A stretch of DNA of 64,000 nucleotides from Paulownia fortunei (GCA_019321725.1 CM033123.1:496001-560000); one strand, 5' to 3'. Shown: positions 24,640 to 37,519, counted from the first letter of the stretch. Notes: generated by a model not told the origin, from the sequence alone. A program made the numbers and translations.

Positions 24640-25140
24640 ATTCATCCTCTTCCCCTCTCTCCACCTTCTTTCCACCGGCGGACAAACGACCGATTCCAGC
24701 AAGAAGCCTAAATCAAGCTCCAACACGGTCACATTCTCTTCCCAAAATCATGTTAATGGTATTTAATGAGATCTGATTTGCCCATATTTGAAGCTGATTA
24801 GAAAGGTTGGCTTTCACGATGGTTTGCACCAGTGGGTGTGGTGGGGGGAAATGGAGGAGGGCGGTGCTTTGGTGAGGCGAAATATAAAGAAGAGGAGAAG
24901 AGAGTCACCGGTAGGGGAAGGAGAAAACAGACGGACGAGAGGTTGGGCGGAAGAGGATGGTGGAGGAAGAAGTGATAGAAGAAGAGGGGCGACGGCCGAT
25001 CGGGGTGGCGGGGATGGTGGAGGAGGAGGAAGAAGAGGAGGGGGAGGAGGTTGGGTGGCAAGAGGCTGGGCGTCGAGGATAGTGGAGAAGAAGGAGGAGG
25101 AGGGAGCGGTGGGGTGGTGATGGGCCGGTGCGGGGTGTTG
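24640..25140. other. GC-rich island with strong G/C strand asymmetry
   Basis: In AT-rich surroundings, this block is GC-rich. Between about 24830 and 25130 it is almost only G and A on the plus strand, with many GG/GGG runs. Frames on either strand give only low-complexity Gly/Arg or Pro/Ser text, so no gene is called. It could be a transposon fragment or the leader of a lost gene. Confidence 0.6.
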
Positions 25141-25149
25141 GGGAAGAAA

Positions 25150-26041
25150 GATAAGAATAAAGAAAGAAAAATGGCATAAAATATTTGAAAAGGGATATTA
25201 TTTGTTTTTTATTTTTAAAAGTGAAACAAATTTTTTTAATTAAGTTTAAATAAATTAAAAGAATATATAAAGATTTTATTTAGTTTTTTATATAAATTAA
25301 ACATATTTATGAATAATATTTGTCAAAATTAATATGAAAATAAATAATTATTTTCGTAGATGATCCAATAATTTTTAAGTTACATGCCTATTATCATACT
25401 AAGATACATGTATCTATACAATATCTAAATCATAACATGAATATTACTTTTAAAAGACTGAGTTTCAAGATGTTTTTGATTTCATATAAATTTATTTAAA
25501 ATATGCTATCATAATGTATTTAAAGATTAAGTGGCAAATAACTTTATAGAATGCACCATATTTTTTTTATATGTATGAGCAAATGATGTAATTATTCAAA
25601 AATTCAATACGAAATATATAAATATTAATGTATATATTCGCGTACAAATATTAATAGACGGTAGTATTAAATAAATTCTATTTGTCGACGTTCTAGTATG
25701 CAAAGTTATACAAATTAAATTTTAAAACTAAAAAGAAAAATATTTTTAAAATTATCTTAGGAATAGTTTTTCATAAAAAAAGAATTATCCCCAAAAATTC
25801 CTACTTATAATTAACAATCTTAAAAAAATTCCTACAAAAATTCTCACGTTCAATCACCATTCAAATCAACCTTCTATCTCCCAACATATTTTTTCTATTA
25901 TTCTCTATCAAAATGAAAATGAAGGGAATAAAAGTACAAGCAATCACACCCAAAGATTTCGTATTCTTTTATATTATCATCCTTAAAATAGGTTATAAGA
26001 GTTAGTAGTATTATATTTTTACTTTGATAAAGAAAGTAGTT

Positions 26042-26074
<33 letters not shown>

Positions 26075-27590
26075 TTCAAGAAATTGAGTATTATTTTAGC
26101 ATATCTAAAAAACAAAAAGGAAGAATATATTTGGGCTGTAGGGAGTATGATATAATATTATTGAATCTCCTATATTTCTTACTTGTCAGTGTAATTAGTT
26201 AAGTGTGACCAAATTACATTTAGAACAAAAAAAATTTCCATGTATCATTTTTTGTTTTAGTTGTATAATGGTTACAAATCAATTTAATGTTTCGGTGATA
26301 TTTGGATTTTTGGAGAGGTATATTTGACAATTCTTGTAGTATATTAATTTGTCAAAGACATTCTAGCATGCAAAGGCTTGCCTACGCCACACTTTTAGCA
26401 AATACCACATGAATGTTCATATCATGATTGCGACAATTTAGTGTGGAATACGGGTATGCTAACGTGGCATGACACGAGCAATTAGAATGGAGTGCCCTAT
26501 GTGGACAAAGTATTTTTCTAGGTGTGCACAAATATTTTCTTATGGCGGCGAGTAAGTAATTCTGGAAGAAGGTGTTAAATGCCATCGCCACCAAACAACA
26601 TTCTCATGGAAAGGGTTTCCAATGCCCATTCCCATTGCCATGTAGCCCAAATGAATATTGTCCTTCTAACATAACTGCAAATACATTCTGCAGAATCAGA
26701 ACAAAGTACTAGGACTTGCTCTGACAAAGCTACATCATCATATTTATGGTTTGAATGAACTTGTTGATTCTAGATGCTATTATCTTCTATCTTGTTTGCT
26801 CCTTTCTTTTCTGTTATTTGTCCTTCTTTGCCTTCCCAATTGTTTCTTTTACCCTTCTCACAATTGTTTCTACATCTCATTTTACCTTAATTAACAAAAG
26901 ATTTGGCCATAATTATAGAAACATTTTCGGATTAGATGGTGAAGATGATGTCGCTGTGACCCACATAGTATGATCATCAACTTTTGGGGTGCATATACTC
27001 ATTATGGACAATCAATCTCTGTGATAGGAAAGTTGATGTTAGCAAAATTTTTTTAATGAAAACTCAATTTTACCCTTGATATTATTGTTTCATGAAATTT
27101 GTCAAAATTCAGAAAAACCTTCTTGAGGTTTGTTCAAATTTATACTACCCCTCACCCCAAAAAACTAACCACAGGGGATCTAATTATAAAATAACTAAAT
27201 TTAGAGGAAGTACTTATAATTTCACAAAACATAATGGGAGGTCTTTGTATTTTGAACAAATCTCAAGAAAAAATTGTGTGATTTTTAATAAAAGCAAAAA
27301 GAGTTATTTCCTGAAAAACACTAGAGTTTTCTAACGGTCTTTAGTGTTAAGGAAATTGATGTAATTTGTACATGTTTTTTGAACTAAGCCTTGTCTAAGG
27401 TTTATGTAACTATCCCAAAGTGTTGTGTTGCTTTTATAAGTTAAACTATTACAACACTGGCAATGTTATATTTAGTTGTTCGAAGAGCAATTTAGGATTT
27501 TAAAAAGGATATAAATTTAAATTTTATTTAATTTATATGTAAAATTTGTTATTATAGACAAGTGAAGGGCAAATGCGAGTTTACCCCCTA
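25150..27590. other. AT-rich intergenic DNA with (AT)n
   Basis: No coding frame recognised. A perfect (AT)13 microsatellite lies at 26049-26074. The stretch 26380-26700 has more even base composition but no protein match I can recognise. Confidence 0.55.
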
Positions 27591-27604
27591 CTCTTGTCAT
27601 CTAT

Positions 27605-28815
27605 GATTTTCCTTACCAAAATGATGTTTTTTTGGCTAGTCAGAGTTATAATCTTGTTCTATTTCTAATGAAACAGAAAATTACAACTCTCATTCCTAAT
27701 GTGAGAGATTTTGGTGAGTATGGGTAGACTGTGTAGTTAGAGTCGAGGTTTTTTCTTCTCTACTTTCTGATTGGGCAGATTCAATGAAATTTTATATTGG
27801 TTTGCTTGGTATATGCCTCTGAGGTGCATTAACATATTGATCCGGATAAATCTTTTGAGGTTCTGCTATTTATTATTACTGACATGTTTGGTTAATATCC
27901 GCTGCATATCCTGTGGAAATTGTTACAAGCACTATTATTTACTTTCTGTGATGTTCAGTTTTGAGGAAGAAAAAATCATGAATGAGTAGGATATTTGTCT
28001 TTTGTCTTTTTGCTACAATAATCTCTTGCCTAAATTATATAAACGTATTTCTGGTCATTCCAGACTCTTCACACATGCATATAAAGCTGTCACGCATTCC
28101 ACATTTTCAAACTTCAAAGTCTCAATTATGGTGACATTTCCCCTTAAACAGTAGATTGTTCTTCCCAAATCACTAATCTCGTGAACTGTTTTATCCGTGA
28201 TGGGTTCTAAAAATTCATATTTTTTAGGCAACTTTTTGGTCGTATGTCCTTTCTTTTGAATGCTATTAGACAATTGACTGTTCATTTTTTATTTTATTGC
28301 ACAGTTGAAAAAGTGAGAAAATGTTGACAATGATTTGCTAGAACCACATGTAATCTTTTTTATTGGGGGACCGTGTTTTGGTAGAAGTAATAACAATAGT
28401 GTTGATTCCATCAAGGAAGATTTCACGAGGAATATTGTCACCAGATATGGCCCTATTGGAAGGATGGATTTAATGGTGGTGAAAGCATCTGAATTACTTG
28501 AGACAAAAACTAACATTGGAAGCAAAGGGACCATGGCATGCTGAAGGGTTGTAGATTGCAATCAACAAAAGATCGCTCCATGCTCAAAGCAAGTTCCTCG
28601 ATATTTTGTTGGATACTTTGCAGCGTCACGATCTAGACTTCAACAGAGATGACATTTTCTGTCTACTTAGAATCTGAATAGAAAGACAATGGGGGATCTG
28701 GTCTCAAAAGTCTCTTTTTATTTTTTCAGACAGTTTGCATGGATTTTGCAAATAAGGTTGGTACTTGTAGATAATCCTATTCCAATTTTATGTCTAAGAA
28801 ATTGGGGAGCAATGA
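27605..28815 (+). pseudogene. Inverted partial copy of the PAPS3-like 3' end (repeat arm 1)
   Basis: This plus-strand stretch matches the minus strand of 31040-29690: the second part of the last PAPS intron, the last coding exon and the 3' flank. Protein pieces such as LLEPHVIFF, VDSIKEDFTRNIV, GRMDLMVVKASEL and TNIGSKGT are readable from 28330. The part corresponding to the start of the last exon has lost the bases for GFCDPNPTEY. The frame stops after GTMAC at 28544, and about 130 bp of the 3' flank is missing. Intron sequence is included, so this arose by DNA duplication, not reverse transcription. There is no start, no promoter and no catalytic domain. Confidence 0.9.
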
Positions 28816-28819
28816 AGCC

Positions 28820-29690
28820 TTGGGCATTTGCATGTCACTTTCTGCAAAATGAATGTCTTGAGGTCTTTCTTTTTGGTGCATTATTTTGTCCAATGACTCT
28901 GCTGCTTCTCTTTCTACCTACCTATCTTATCATGAAGAACCAGGAAGAATTTACTATGCAGGTAAGGATTCATGTGCGAACTTTATGAGTTCGTCATGTT
29001 TCCGTTAAATTACTAAACTAATTAAGAGACTTTAATAAATCTAAATAAAGAATCAAAATTTTTTAAAAATGAATAAGATGGTGATAATAGATAAGTGACC
29101 AAAAGTGTAATACATAATACCAAATAAAATCAAGTTTAAACCAACATGTCAAAAATTATAACCAAACTAAGATTATACGTATACGAGGACTACTTAATAC
29201 TTGTTTAGCTAGTTCTAAAACTACTAAAACAATCCAAACTGATCTTTTTCTGTTCCTGAAGTTCCCAAGCAAACATCAAATTTCTACTGTAAGACCGGTC
29301 AATATACCGAATCCAGATTGGATGTTCTGCTTGTATCTAACTCCAATGATTTAAATCTCCTATCAACATCGGCATGATATATAAAACTTTACAGTCTTAC
29401 TATATCACCCTGAACATGTATGTACATATCATTGCGCATGCAGAAATGGCAACTATGCAGCAAGAGGAAGAACAAAAATGGCCATATTATTACCAGCAGA
29501 AACTGAGAACTTTTATAACAACTATTCTTCTCATTTGACCTTCCTCAAGCATATATTTAGTAATCAAACATGCAATGGAACATGAAATACACATGTCACT
29601 ACTTGGCAGTGAAGATGCAAAAGGCAGTATACTATAAAGGTAAACATGCATTGTGCGGCACATAATTTGATCAGCGCATGCCAATTAACT
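28820..29690. other. Spacer between the two inverted repeat arms
   Basis: About 870 bp of unique DNA separating the head-on copies. A plus frame at 28689-28988 reads hydrophobic text but resembles no known family and overlaps the end of arm 1, so it is not called. Confidence 0.6.
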
Positions 29691-31040
29691 AAATAAATCC
29701 AGAGACAGAAAATTGGAAGGATTATCTACACATTCCATCATATTTACGAAATCACTGGAGACTTTGATTCCCCATCTGTACTGTCTTTCAACCCATATTC
29801 TAAACATAATTGGAGAACCAGAATACCAGAACAGGCGAACTGAAAAAAAATGAGCAAATGAATGCAGATAAATCGTCTTTTAATTTTTATTTTCGGGACA
29901 TAAAATGTCATCTCTGTTGAAGTCTACTGTGTGTGACACTAGGATATCCAGCATTTTCATTCGCTGCCAAGTATCCAACAAAATATTGAGGAATATGGCT
30001 CGAGTACAGGGCGATCTTTTGTTGATTGCTATCTACAACCCTCCAGCATGCCCTGGTCCCTTTGCTTCCAATATTAGTTTTTGTCTTTGGTAATTCAGAT
30101 GCTTTCACCACCATTAAATCCATCCTTCCAACAGAGCCCTCATATCCAGTGAGAATATTCCTCATGAAATCTTCCTTGATGGAGTCAACACTAATGTCAT
30201 TACTTCTACCAGGACACAACCCCCAATAAAAAATTACATGTGGCTCTAGCAAATCAATGTCAACATATTCTGTAGGATTGGGATCGCAGAATCCCTGCAA
30301 CTCTTCCAACTGTGCAATAAACCAAAATAAAGTAAAAAATGAACAGTCAAATGGTCTAATAGCATTCAATAGACAGGCCATACGATTAAAAATTGCCTAA
30401 AAATTGTTAATGTTCAAGAAGCTATAAAGTTTAGAACCCATCAAGAATAAAAGTTAATGAGATTAGTGATTTGGGAAGAACAATCAACTGCTGAGGGAAA
30501 TGTCACTGCAATGAAAACTTTGAAGTTTGAAATTGTGGAATGTGTAACAGCTTTATATGCATATGTGAAGAGTCTGGAATGATCAGAAATACATTTATAT
30601 AGTTTAGGCAAAAAATTATTGTAGCCAAAAGATGAAGGCAAATATCTTACTCATTGATGATTTTTTCTTCCTCAAACAGAACATCACAGAAAGTAAATAA
30701 TAGTACTTGTAACTATTTCCACAGGAGATGCAGCGGATATTAACCAAATATGTCAATAACAAATATATAGCAGAACCTCAAAAGAGTTATCTGGACCAAT
30801 GTATTAATGCAATTTAGAGGCGTATACCAAGCAAAACAAAATAAAATTTCATTGAATCTGCCATGTCAGAAAGTAGAGAAGGAAAGACCTCGGTTCTAGC
30901 TGCACAACCTACCCATTGCTCACCAAAAATCTCTCAAATTAGGAATGAGAGTTGTAATTTTCTGTTTCACTAGAAATAGGACAAGATTATAACTCTGATT
31001 AGGCAAAATGATTACCATGTTAAGTTTACCACTTTGGTAA
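29690..31040 (-). repeat. Inverted repeat arm 2 (parent copy in the PAPS3-like gene)
   Basis: The parent segment of the duplication: 3' flank, exon 10 and most of intron 9 of the poly(A) polymerase gene. Long near-identical blocks are shared with arm 1. Examples are GTTAATATCCGCTGCAT, CCTGTGGAAAT, AGGAAGAAAAAATCAT and GAAACAGAAAATTACAACTC. Overall identity looks like 80-90 percent by eye, with several indels. Confidence 0.9.
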
Positions 31041-34000
31041 GGCCAAAAACAGACAGTTAAAGATCAAGCAGCATACCTTGATAAGAAGACTGCGGATTCG
31101 AGACTTCACCCAACCAACCCAGTCTCCTAACTCATGCTGGTGAGAAGATGAAAGACGTATTTTGAGAAACCGTCCATACTCCTTTGCATAAGAAAATGGC
31201 TCAAATAAAAATTTCCAATCAAAATCTGGCAGAAAGATATCCTGCATTACAAGGAAAAGTTCATAACATTTAGCTTATCAAAAGCAACATAAGTCTTTGG
31301 CTATCAGGGTGTAGCAAACAAATATAGGTAAGCTCAGATATAGACACATTGGCAAATAAATGATAAGCACAGTTTAAGCCCCAACCCCCCAAAACAATTT
31401 TTCGAGAAGGCCAAAATAAACTAAAGAAAAAGAAAAAAAGAAAAAAAGAAAAAAGGAAAATAAACATAAATCAACAAACTAGATAGAAGCTATTAGTACG
31501 TACAGTCAAGAAGTTAATTCAAACCATAAGCTGTACCTTTGTCAAAGCATGTCCATGTAGAAACTCTTTTCTGATTCTGTAAAATGTACTTTTGGTAATG
31601 TTAGAATGGCAGTATTCATTTGGGCTACATGGCAATTGGATGGGCATTAGAATCCTTTCAATAGGAATGTTGTTTGGTTGCAATGGCATTACACCATCTT
31701 CCAAAATAACTGGTGTTGGCCAAGGCCAGAAGGCAAATGTCAGAAAGAAATTTGAAACCAAAGCACTCAAGAGGGCAGTAGGTTGCCTTCGACAAACAAA
31801 TGCTGCAAGGACAGCCAAATGTACCCCTCCAAAAAATCCTAGTACCTGTAAAATAGTATCGAATTAAAAAATTAAATTTATTAGTGAACATAATGCAAGC
31901 ATTCCCCCCCCCACGTATAAAGAGTAAAAAGAAATTGAAAAATATGAGAATAATGATCCATAACATAACCAAATCCTTACATTTCCATAAATGCCTCGTC
32001 TTTTTGCCCAAAATTTGACACAGCGCAAGAGTGACTGATATACCTGTATAGAATCAAGTCAAGATGGAAGAGAATCAATGAAACTAAAATAGATAACTAT
32101 AATATTGTGCTAATCTATACTGCTTTGCTACTTCTGATTTTTATAGGTGAGTACTGCAGTTTGGTAAATAAAAACCAGGCATGCTATGCAGTTGAAGCAC
32201 AAGTAGCACAAAAAAAAAAAAAAAGCAGCATGAATTAGGTTCCCATCAAGAGAAGTATTGCCCTTGCACTCATGTTAAACACAATATCACAAAAGTTGAC
32301 CTGAAAAACTCTTAAACACGTAACAACAAACCAAAGAGGCATCAAAACTGATAGCAGTTTCTTGCATGATACACCCATGAATTGCATCTCTTGCAGTAGC
32401 ATAGCCAAAAAGAAGATTCAGGGGTCAATTTTATCCCATTAAATTTCCATCTAATTCTTTTAATGCTAAGAAAGTACTACAAAAAAAGTTTTACTTCCAA
32501 TAAAATAACAAAATCATAAAAATAAATTCATAATTTAACTAATAAAAGATAACTCTGTAATAAAAAAAACAGTTAACTAATATATCATTAACTACATCTA
32601 TTCTAATAGTTATTTAAAAATTAATCAAAGAATAACTGTGTGTGTATATATTATCACAAAATTCTAAAATATAAACACAAGTAAAACAATTGTTTATGTT
32701 TCATCATTTTCTTCAAAGATTTCAGGATACACCAAAGTAGCATAGTTCAAGCAAGATATGATTATCCTATGACAAAGCGGTGCATGAAGAAAATGGACGA
32801 GGGACTTGGAATGAACTAGGACCATTTGAGTTGCTTGCTCATATAAAATAAAGAGGAAGATGCAACTGATTATGGGAGAAACATGAGAAAGGAAGGAGCC
32901 ACTGGAAAAAGTCAAAAACAAAAAAAGATAGCGACCACGACCAGGAAGTTAATAGATTGAGCATTCTCATTGACGGCAAAAAGAGAAGCAGGGGCTACAA
33001 ACGAGCATAGTTTACACATTACTGGCCTTCTTCCTCACCCTATGCCCTGCTTTGCCCAAGTCTTCTCCAGAGAGTTGGGAAAACAATATATTGTGCCAAC
33101 CTCATAAACCTATCAAATGGAGTGAGTGCTCATACAAATTCAAAGAAAGATAGACTAAATCACAGGTTTCCACAAGACATGATGAAATTATTCCATTTAT
33201 TTCACACCTGCACTTTGCAGCTCAGCTGAGCAAATCAAAAGAATATTCTTTCTGAGTTGGGAGAAAAACAAAGGAAGCATTTACCTCAAGGTTTGGCACA
33301 AGTTGAAGGATGCTTTTATTAGCACGAACACCCGACAAACTTCTCAAACTGATCTCATCAATATTTGTCAACAAGCATGGGTTGAATACATCCACATTCT
33401 ACACATCACAGAATCAGCAGGTAAACAATCTTAGTAATGATGGAAATAAGATGAAAATGAGTAAACTACTATAATATGTTAGAAATGTCACACAGCACAA
33501 ATTAGTTTTTATATCATTCCAAAAACTCTTCTTGGTTGCTGTACACTGGGTGAGAATAAGGAACTGCTGACTAATGCCAACACTTCTATAAGAAATCTAC
33601 CTAGAATCTTCAATTTATTCTAAGAAAATTTGACTGATCAAATGTGTAGAATGAACTCCACCTCAGGAACAGATATTGTATTGAGCTTGGCATATGGAAG
33701 ATCAATCGAGATTCCATCAAAGTTGAGTCGCATTAGAGGAACTCTGGCATCCTTGACACAGAGAATCTCTGAAACTTCAGGTCTACTTGCAAGCATGTTC
33801 CGCAGAACAACAAAGAAGTCCTCCTACAAATGCGACGAAGATAAAGAGAAATGCAGTTTGCATAGTGTTCTATACAAAGGAAATGAAGCAGCAATGAGAA
33901 GTACTTACTGCCATAGTGGCAAAGCATGGCCCAGCACACAAAGCATCTACGTCAGACTCATAATTGTGCACCTGCATGAAATTATGCAAAAAAGGTACAA

Positions 34001-36049
34001 TGATACCATATTAGAGAAGGCAGAAGGTCCAATCACCTGATGACTATGAAACCTCTGTGCATTGCAGCAATGTGAGAATGAGGTTTATCTTTTTAGCTGC
34101 AGCTTAAAATACACTATTTCCAATAGGTATAACTGGTGGTAATATTGTAAACAAAGGAATATAAAACCAACCTAGGCAAACTTGTTAAGGATCAAAGTAA
34201 ATCTAATCTGCAGGAGGACTAACTTTAAGAAGGTGTATTCATATACTGAACTTAGACAATTTAAGGGCAGATTTGCAGTATGGCAAAAGGACAAGTAAAA
34301 AATGAGAGCATCCAAATGTTCCAGTTTGCACCATACATTAATAATGATAACAGTGGTAGTCTGAGTTTTAACACAATGGAACTTTACTTACACCAAGGCC
34401 ATATGAGCCATATATTAGAATTGTCGCGGAAGCAGCCCTAATATAACTCCTTGGAAATCGACGCTGATAAGCAACCCTCTTAGCCCACTCCATGACAATC
34501 TGTAAGAAACAAAAGACCAAACTTAGCAATGTTATAAGAGGTTTGGAAGTCAGAACTGCTAGGAAGCAAAACCAGTTAGCTGAAAACTTATTTTTAAGGT
34601 AAACTGCTCCTCTAGTTGAAGTAATATTGCCTAAGAAATAGCATAAAAGCAAGGTTGAAAAGTAATAATAGCTATCTTCTTATGTGTAGTATTTTTGTAT
34701 CTTGCTGGCCAAATAATAGGGATGATCCCTTAGATGAGGTTTTGTCCATCCTCATGGTTGCAGGAAGGTCATTAGCTATCACATTCATAGCTTGCGAATA
34801 TTCAACAGTTTTAAGAATCGTTAATTTAAATCACCATATTTGTTCTGAGTTCTAATTTCTATGTGAGTCATATAAAGTCAAAAAGCCATGGTCTAGTAAG
34901 TATTGTTAGAAATACCTGAACTACCAATAAAGCTTTAGAACAAGTGAACAACAAATCAAAGGGAATAAGCATGAATAATTTCTTTACAGAACAAACAGAC
35001 AGTGAGGATAAAAGATAGAGACAACAAAAACCAAAGATGACAATAAGTAGATGCATAGTAATTTGTGTTCACATTTTTGCAATTCTCTTTTGATTTTTCT
35101 TCCATATTTCTGATTTTCAACTCACATTCTGGCTCTACGTTTCAGCTTGTTCATCAAATTCATCATTGTAGATAGGAAATCAACTCTTCTCTAAAAATCA
35201 GTACCCTTAAGTCGCCAATAGAATCCAATGATTCATCTTCTTAAAGTGAATCTGCGAAATTGTCATTGCATGTTAAACTTACTCGTGAAGATCCCATTGA
35301 CATACATTCTGCATTTTTACTAATACATGCACTTGTACAGATCAAAAAATCAAAATCCCATAACTACAATAAGCACCCAATGTGGTAATAAAATCAAGTA
35401 TGCTGATAAATGCGAATGCTGCACAATAATGACCTTAGCATGTTCATGACTACAGTGCACATTAAAAGAGAACATATAAAAAGGTTTACAAATGATAGCA
35501 TGTGTTAACGAACTCGTGTTATGATCAGAATTCACATTAAGCATAAAGAAAATAACACCTTTTTGAGCTTGTCAATAGCATTTCTTCTCTTGATTTCCTC
35601 CTCCGGAGATGGCACCAACCCCTCATTATCCATAAACTAAAATAAAGAAAGAGAAAAGAATAAAAGTAACAACAAAAAGAATCTCAGAAAAAACTATACT
35701 CAAGAAACAAACTCCATTTTTTAAAAAAAAAAAAAAAAAAACTCAAGAAAAATGAAAACCCATTAAAGAATTTGAAAAAAGAAAACTATATCAAGAAACA
35801 AACTTAAATAAAAGAGTCAGGAAGAAAAGTTTTGAAAAAGAAAAACTGAAACACAAAAATATTATACAATAAAAAGATGTTTGAACAAATTCAAACCTGA
35901 AACAAAGACATTGATCTTTCAATCTCCATTCTAAAAGGGTTCAATCCGAACACAACAGGACCAGGAATGGGATAGAAAGGGGCAACCAACTGCCGGCTGG
36001 GATGAAAAATCAAGCTTTCTTGACTAATGCCGTGCACAAATCCATACAT
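29908..36049 (-). CDS. PAPS3: Poly(A) polymerase, PAPS3-type short form
   Basis: Ten coding exons (minus order): 36049-35897, 35636-35559, 34499-34392, 33971-33909, 33823-33662, 33398-33285, 32043-31981, 31845-31537, 31241-31077, 30309-29908; all in phase, 538 residues. Poly(A) polymerase adds adenosines to RNA 3' ends. The nucleotidyltransferase core has YGSYGLGVHNYESDVDAL, giving metal-binding D120 and D122, and FDGISIDL with the third carboxylate D175. The central domain (FWAKRRGIYGN, AFWPWPTPV, LPCSPNEYCHSNITKSTFY) and RNA-binding domain (ELGDWVGWVKSR, GFCDPNPTEYVD) follow. It ends soon after GYLAANENAG and lacks the long nuclear-localisation tail of PAPS1, PAPS2 and PAPS4. That, and the sequence, fit Arabidopsis PAPS3, which is described as cytosolic and pollen-expressed. 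Its 3' end is duplicated in inverted orientation 0.9 kb downstream. Confidence 0.93.
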
Positions 36050-37105
36050 AGCAGAAAGTCTTTAATCTGAATGATCGATTCCGGAAAAGATACATATAGA
36101 TATACATATATGTGTATATATATAGTGTATGTCTCTGTAAAGAGAGGATTGAGGCCAGGCGTTTGAGAAATTTTGCAGAGAGAAGAAGGTTTCCAATATA
36201 GCTTGTGGGGTTTTTGTTTCTCTCTATTTTGAAATTGCAAGTTTGCAACGGTGCGGAGAAGGAGGCGAAGGGGTATTATATTACCTTTCTGGACTTGGCG
36301 GTAACACGCGTCCACTTGGTATTTGTAGTAAAGTGTGCGAGGAGTGTTGATGGGCTATGATTTGGGTTTCGGCCCATCATTTTAGGAATATTTAAAAAAA
36401 CATAGAAAGACTGAAAATTGGGCTTCATGGCCTCACACAAGAGGCCTATTCCTTCTTGCATTAGGTATAACAATTCTTATGTAAGGAGGACTCCCTTTAA
36501 TAAGCCCTGAAACTTCTCGTACATAATTAGGATATCACCACATATCTTATCCAATCAAGCCTGAGTTTCCAAAAACAAATACCATTTCAATTGGCAATAA
36601 CTTAATTAAATTAAATTGAGCTTCAATAATTAATCCAATTAAAGTCCACGTTCTTCAAAATGGCAATTTTTTTGTGTTTTGAAAATTATTTTTGGGAACG
36701 AGTTTTTACTGGTGAGTCTATATGTCCGAGGGATGTTGGGTTTTTGAAATGCATTTAGATAGAAAATTTTAGAATATCAAAAATATATATAGCGTATATG
36801 AGTGCACCAACATAATGTGACCACAAATTCACATTTGGAAGGATTAAATAATTCGGTACATCATCGTACCCAAAAATAATGGTAATAATAATTATAATCA
36901 GTACATTGTTGTGCAAGAGAAAAAAGAAAATACAGTCCTTGCAATGAAACTATCTATTAAAAAGAGAAAATTCAATTTATTTGCAACAAACGACCTCTGC
37001 AACAAGAAATTAAAAAAAGAAAATTACAAACTAGTCCCCGCATAATTATTTCAGCACAATGATGAGGGTGTACTGTAATTGCATGCACACTAATGAGGTG
37101 TCCAG
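36050..37105. other. PAPS3-like leader/promoter and AT-rich spacer
   Basis: 36050-36300 is the likely 5' leader of the poly(A) polymerase gene, with a TA-rich stretch at 36090-36135. GGCCCATC (36372-36379), a site-II-like element, lies about 325 bp upstream of its start codon. The rest shows no coding content. Confidence 0.5.
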
Positions 37106-37109
37106 ACGT

Positions 37110-37515
37110 TGTACTGAAACCACATGCAGAAACACCCCAAACTACCACTCTACCAGCTCTGCATCTCCACCGTCCGCGCCAACCGCCGGAGCTACACCGC
37201 CGACATGGCGGGGCTCGGCCTTATTTAATGGTAGCTGCTGTCAGAGCGAGCCAAAGTTGAAGCAGCTAGCCATCCCCAAATCAGAAAGCTCGAGAGCGCC
37301 CGGCCAGGCTCAATGCTAGAGTGTGCAGATGCATACGACGTTGTTTTGAAGACTGATGTGGCCAAGGGGAAATGCAAAAGTGGCGGAGAATGGGATGGTG
37401 GATTCATTAATGAAGCAAGCTGATACATGTGGAGATAGTTTCAGAGGGGTAAATTTGTCTTTATGTGCAATGGGCCAAGCTGTGCATGACGTGGCTAGAG
37501 CGCTATTATCAGAAA
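37110..37515 (+). pseudogene. Cell wall/vacuolar invertase inhibitor (C/VIF, PMEI fold), broken
   Basis: Pieces of one invertase-inhibitor protein are spread over three frames. In order: TETTCRNTPNY, YQLCISTVRANRRSYTADMA + GLGLI, MVAAVRA, AKVEAASHPQIRKLESA, MLECADAYDVVLKTDV, then GNAKVAENGMVDSLMKQADT + CGDSFRG and AMGQAVHDVARALL. These follow the tobacco C/VIF order (ETTCKNTPNYQLC, ..CA.SY..VL.A., ..AE.GM.., ..C...F). The family's paired cysteines can be found (TTC, LC, EC, DTC). In C/VIF proteins two disulphides hold a four-helix bundle that blocks acid invertases. At least four frame changes are needed, one at about 37145 resembling a 5-bp insertion, and an in-frame TAA lies at 37226-37228. 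The signal peptide is not seen. So many breaks in 400 bp argue for a true pseudogene. Confidence 0.85.
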
Positions 37516-37519
37516 TTTA

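Noticed and set aside
24788..25177. Gly/Arg-rich (plus) and Pro/Ser-rich (minus) frames
   Set aside because: Frames are open only because the DNA is a G/A-rich low-complexity block; text on both strands is pure composition.
28689..28988. 99-codon hydrophobic plus frame
   Set aside because: It begins inside the decayed 3' flank of the inverted PAPS3 copy and resembles no known protein; T-rich DNA gives hydrophobic frames by chance.
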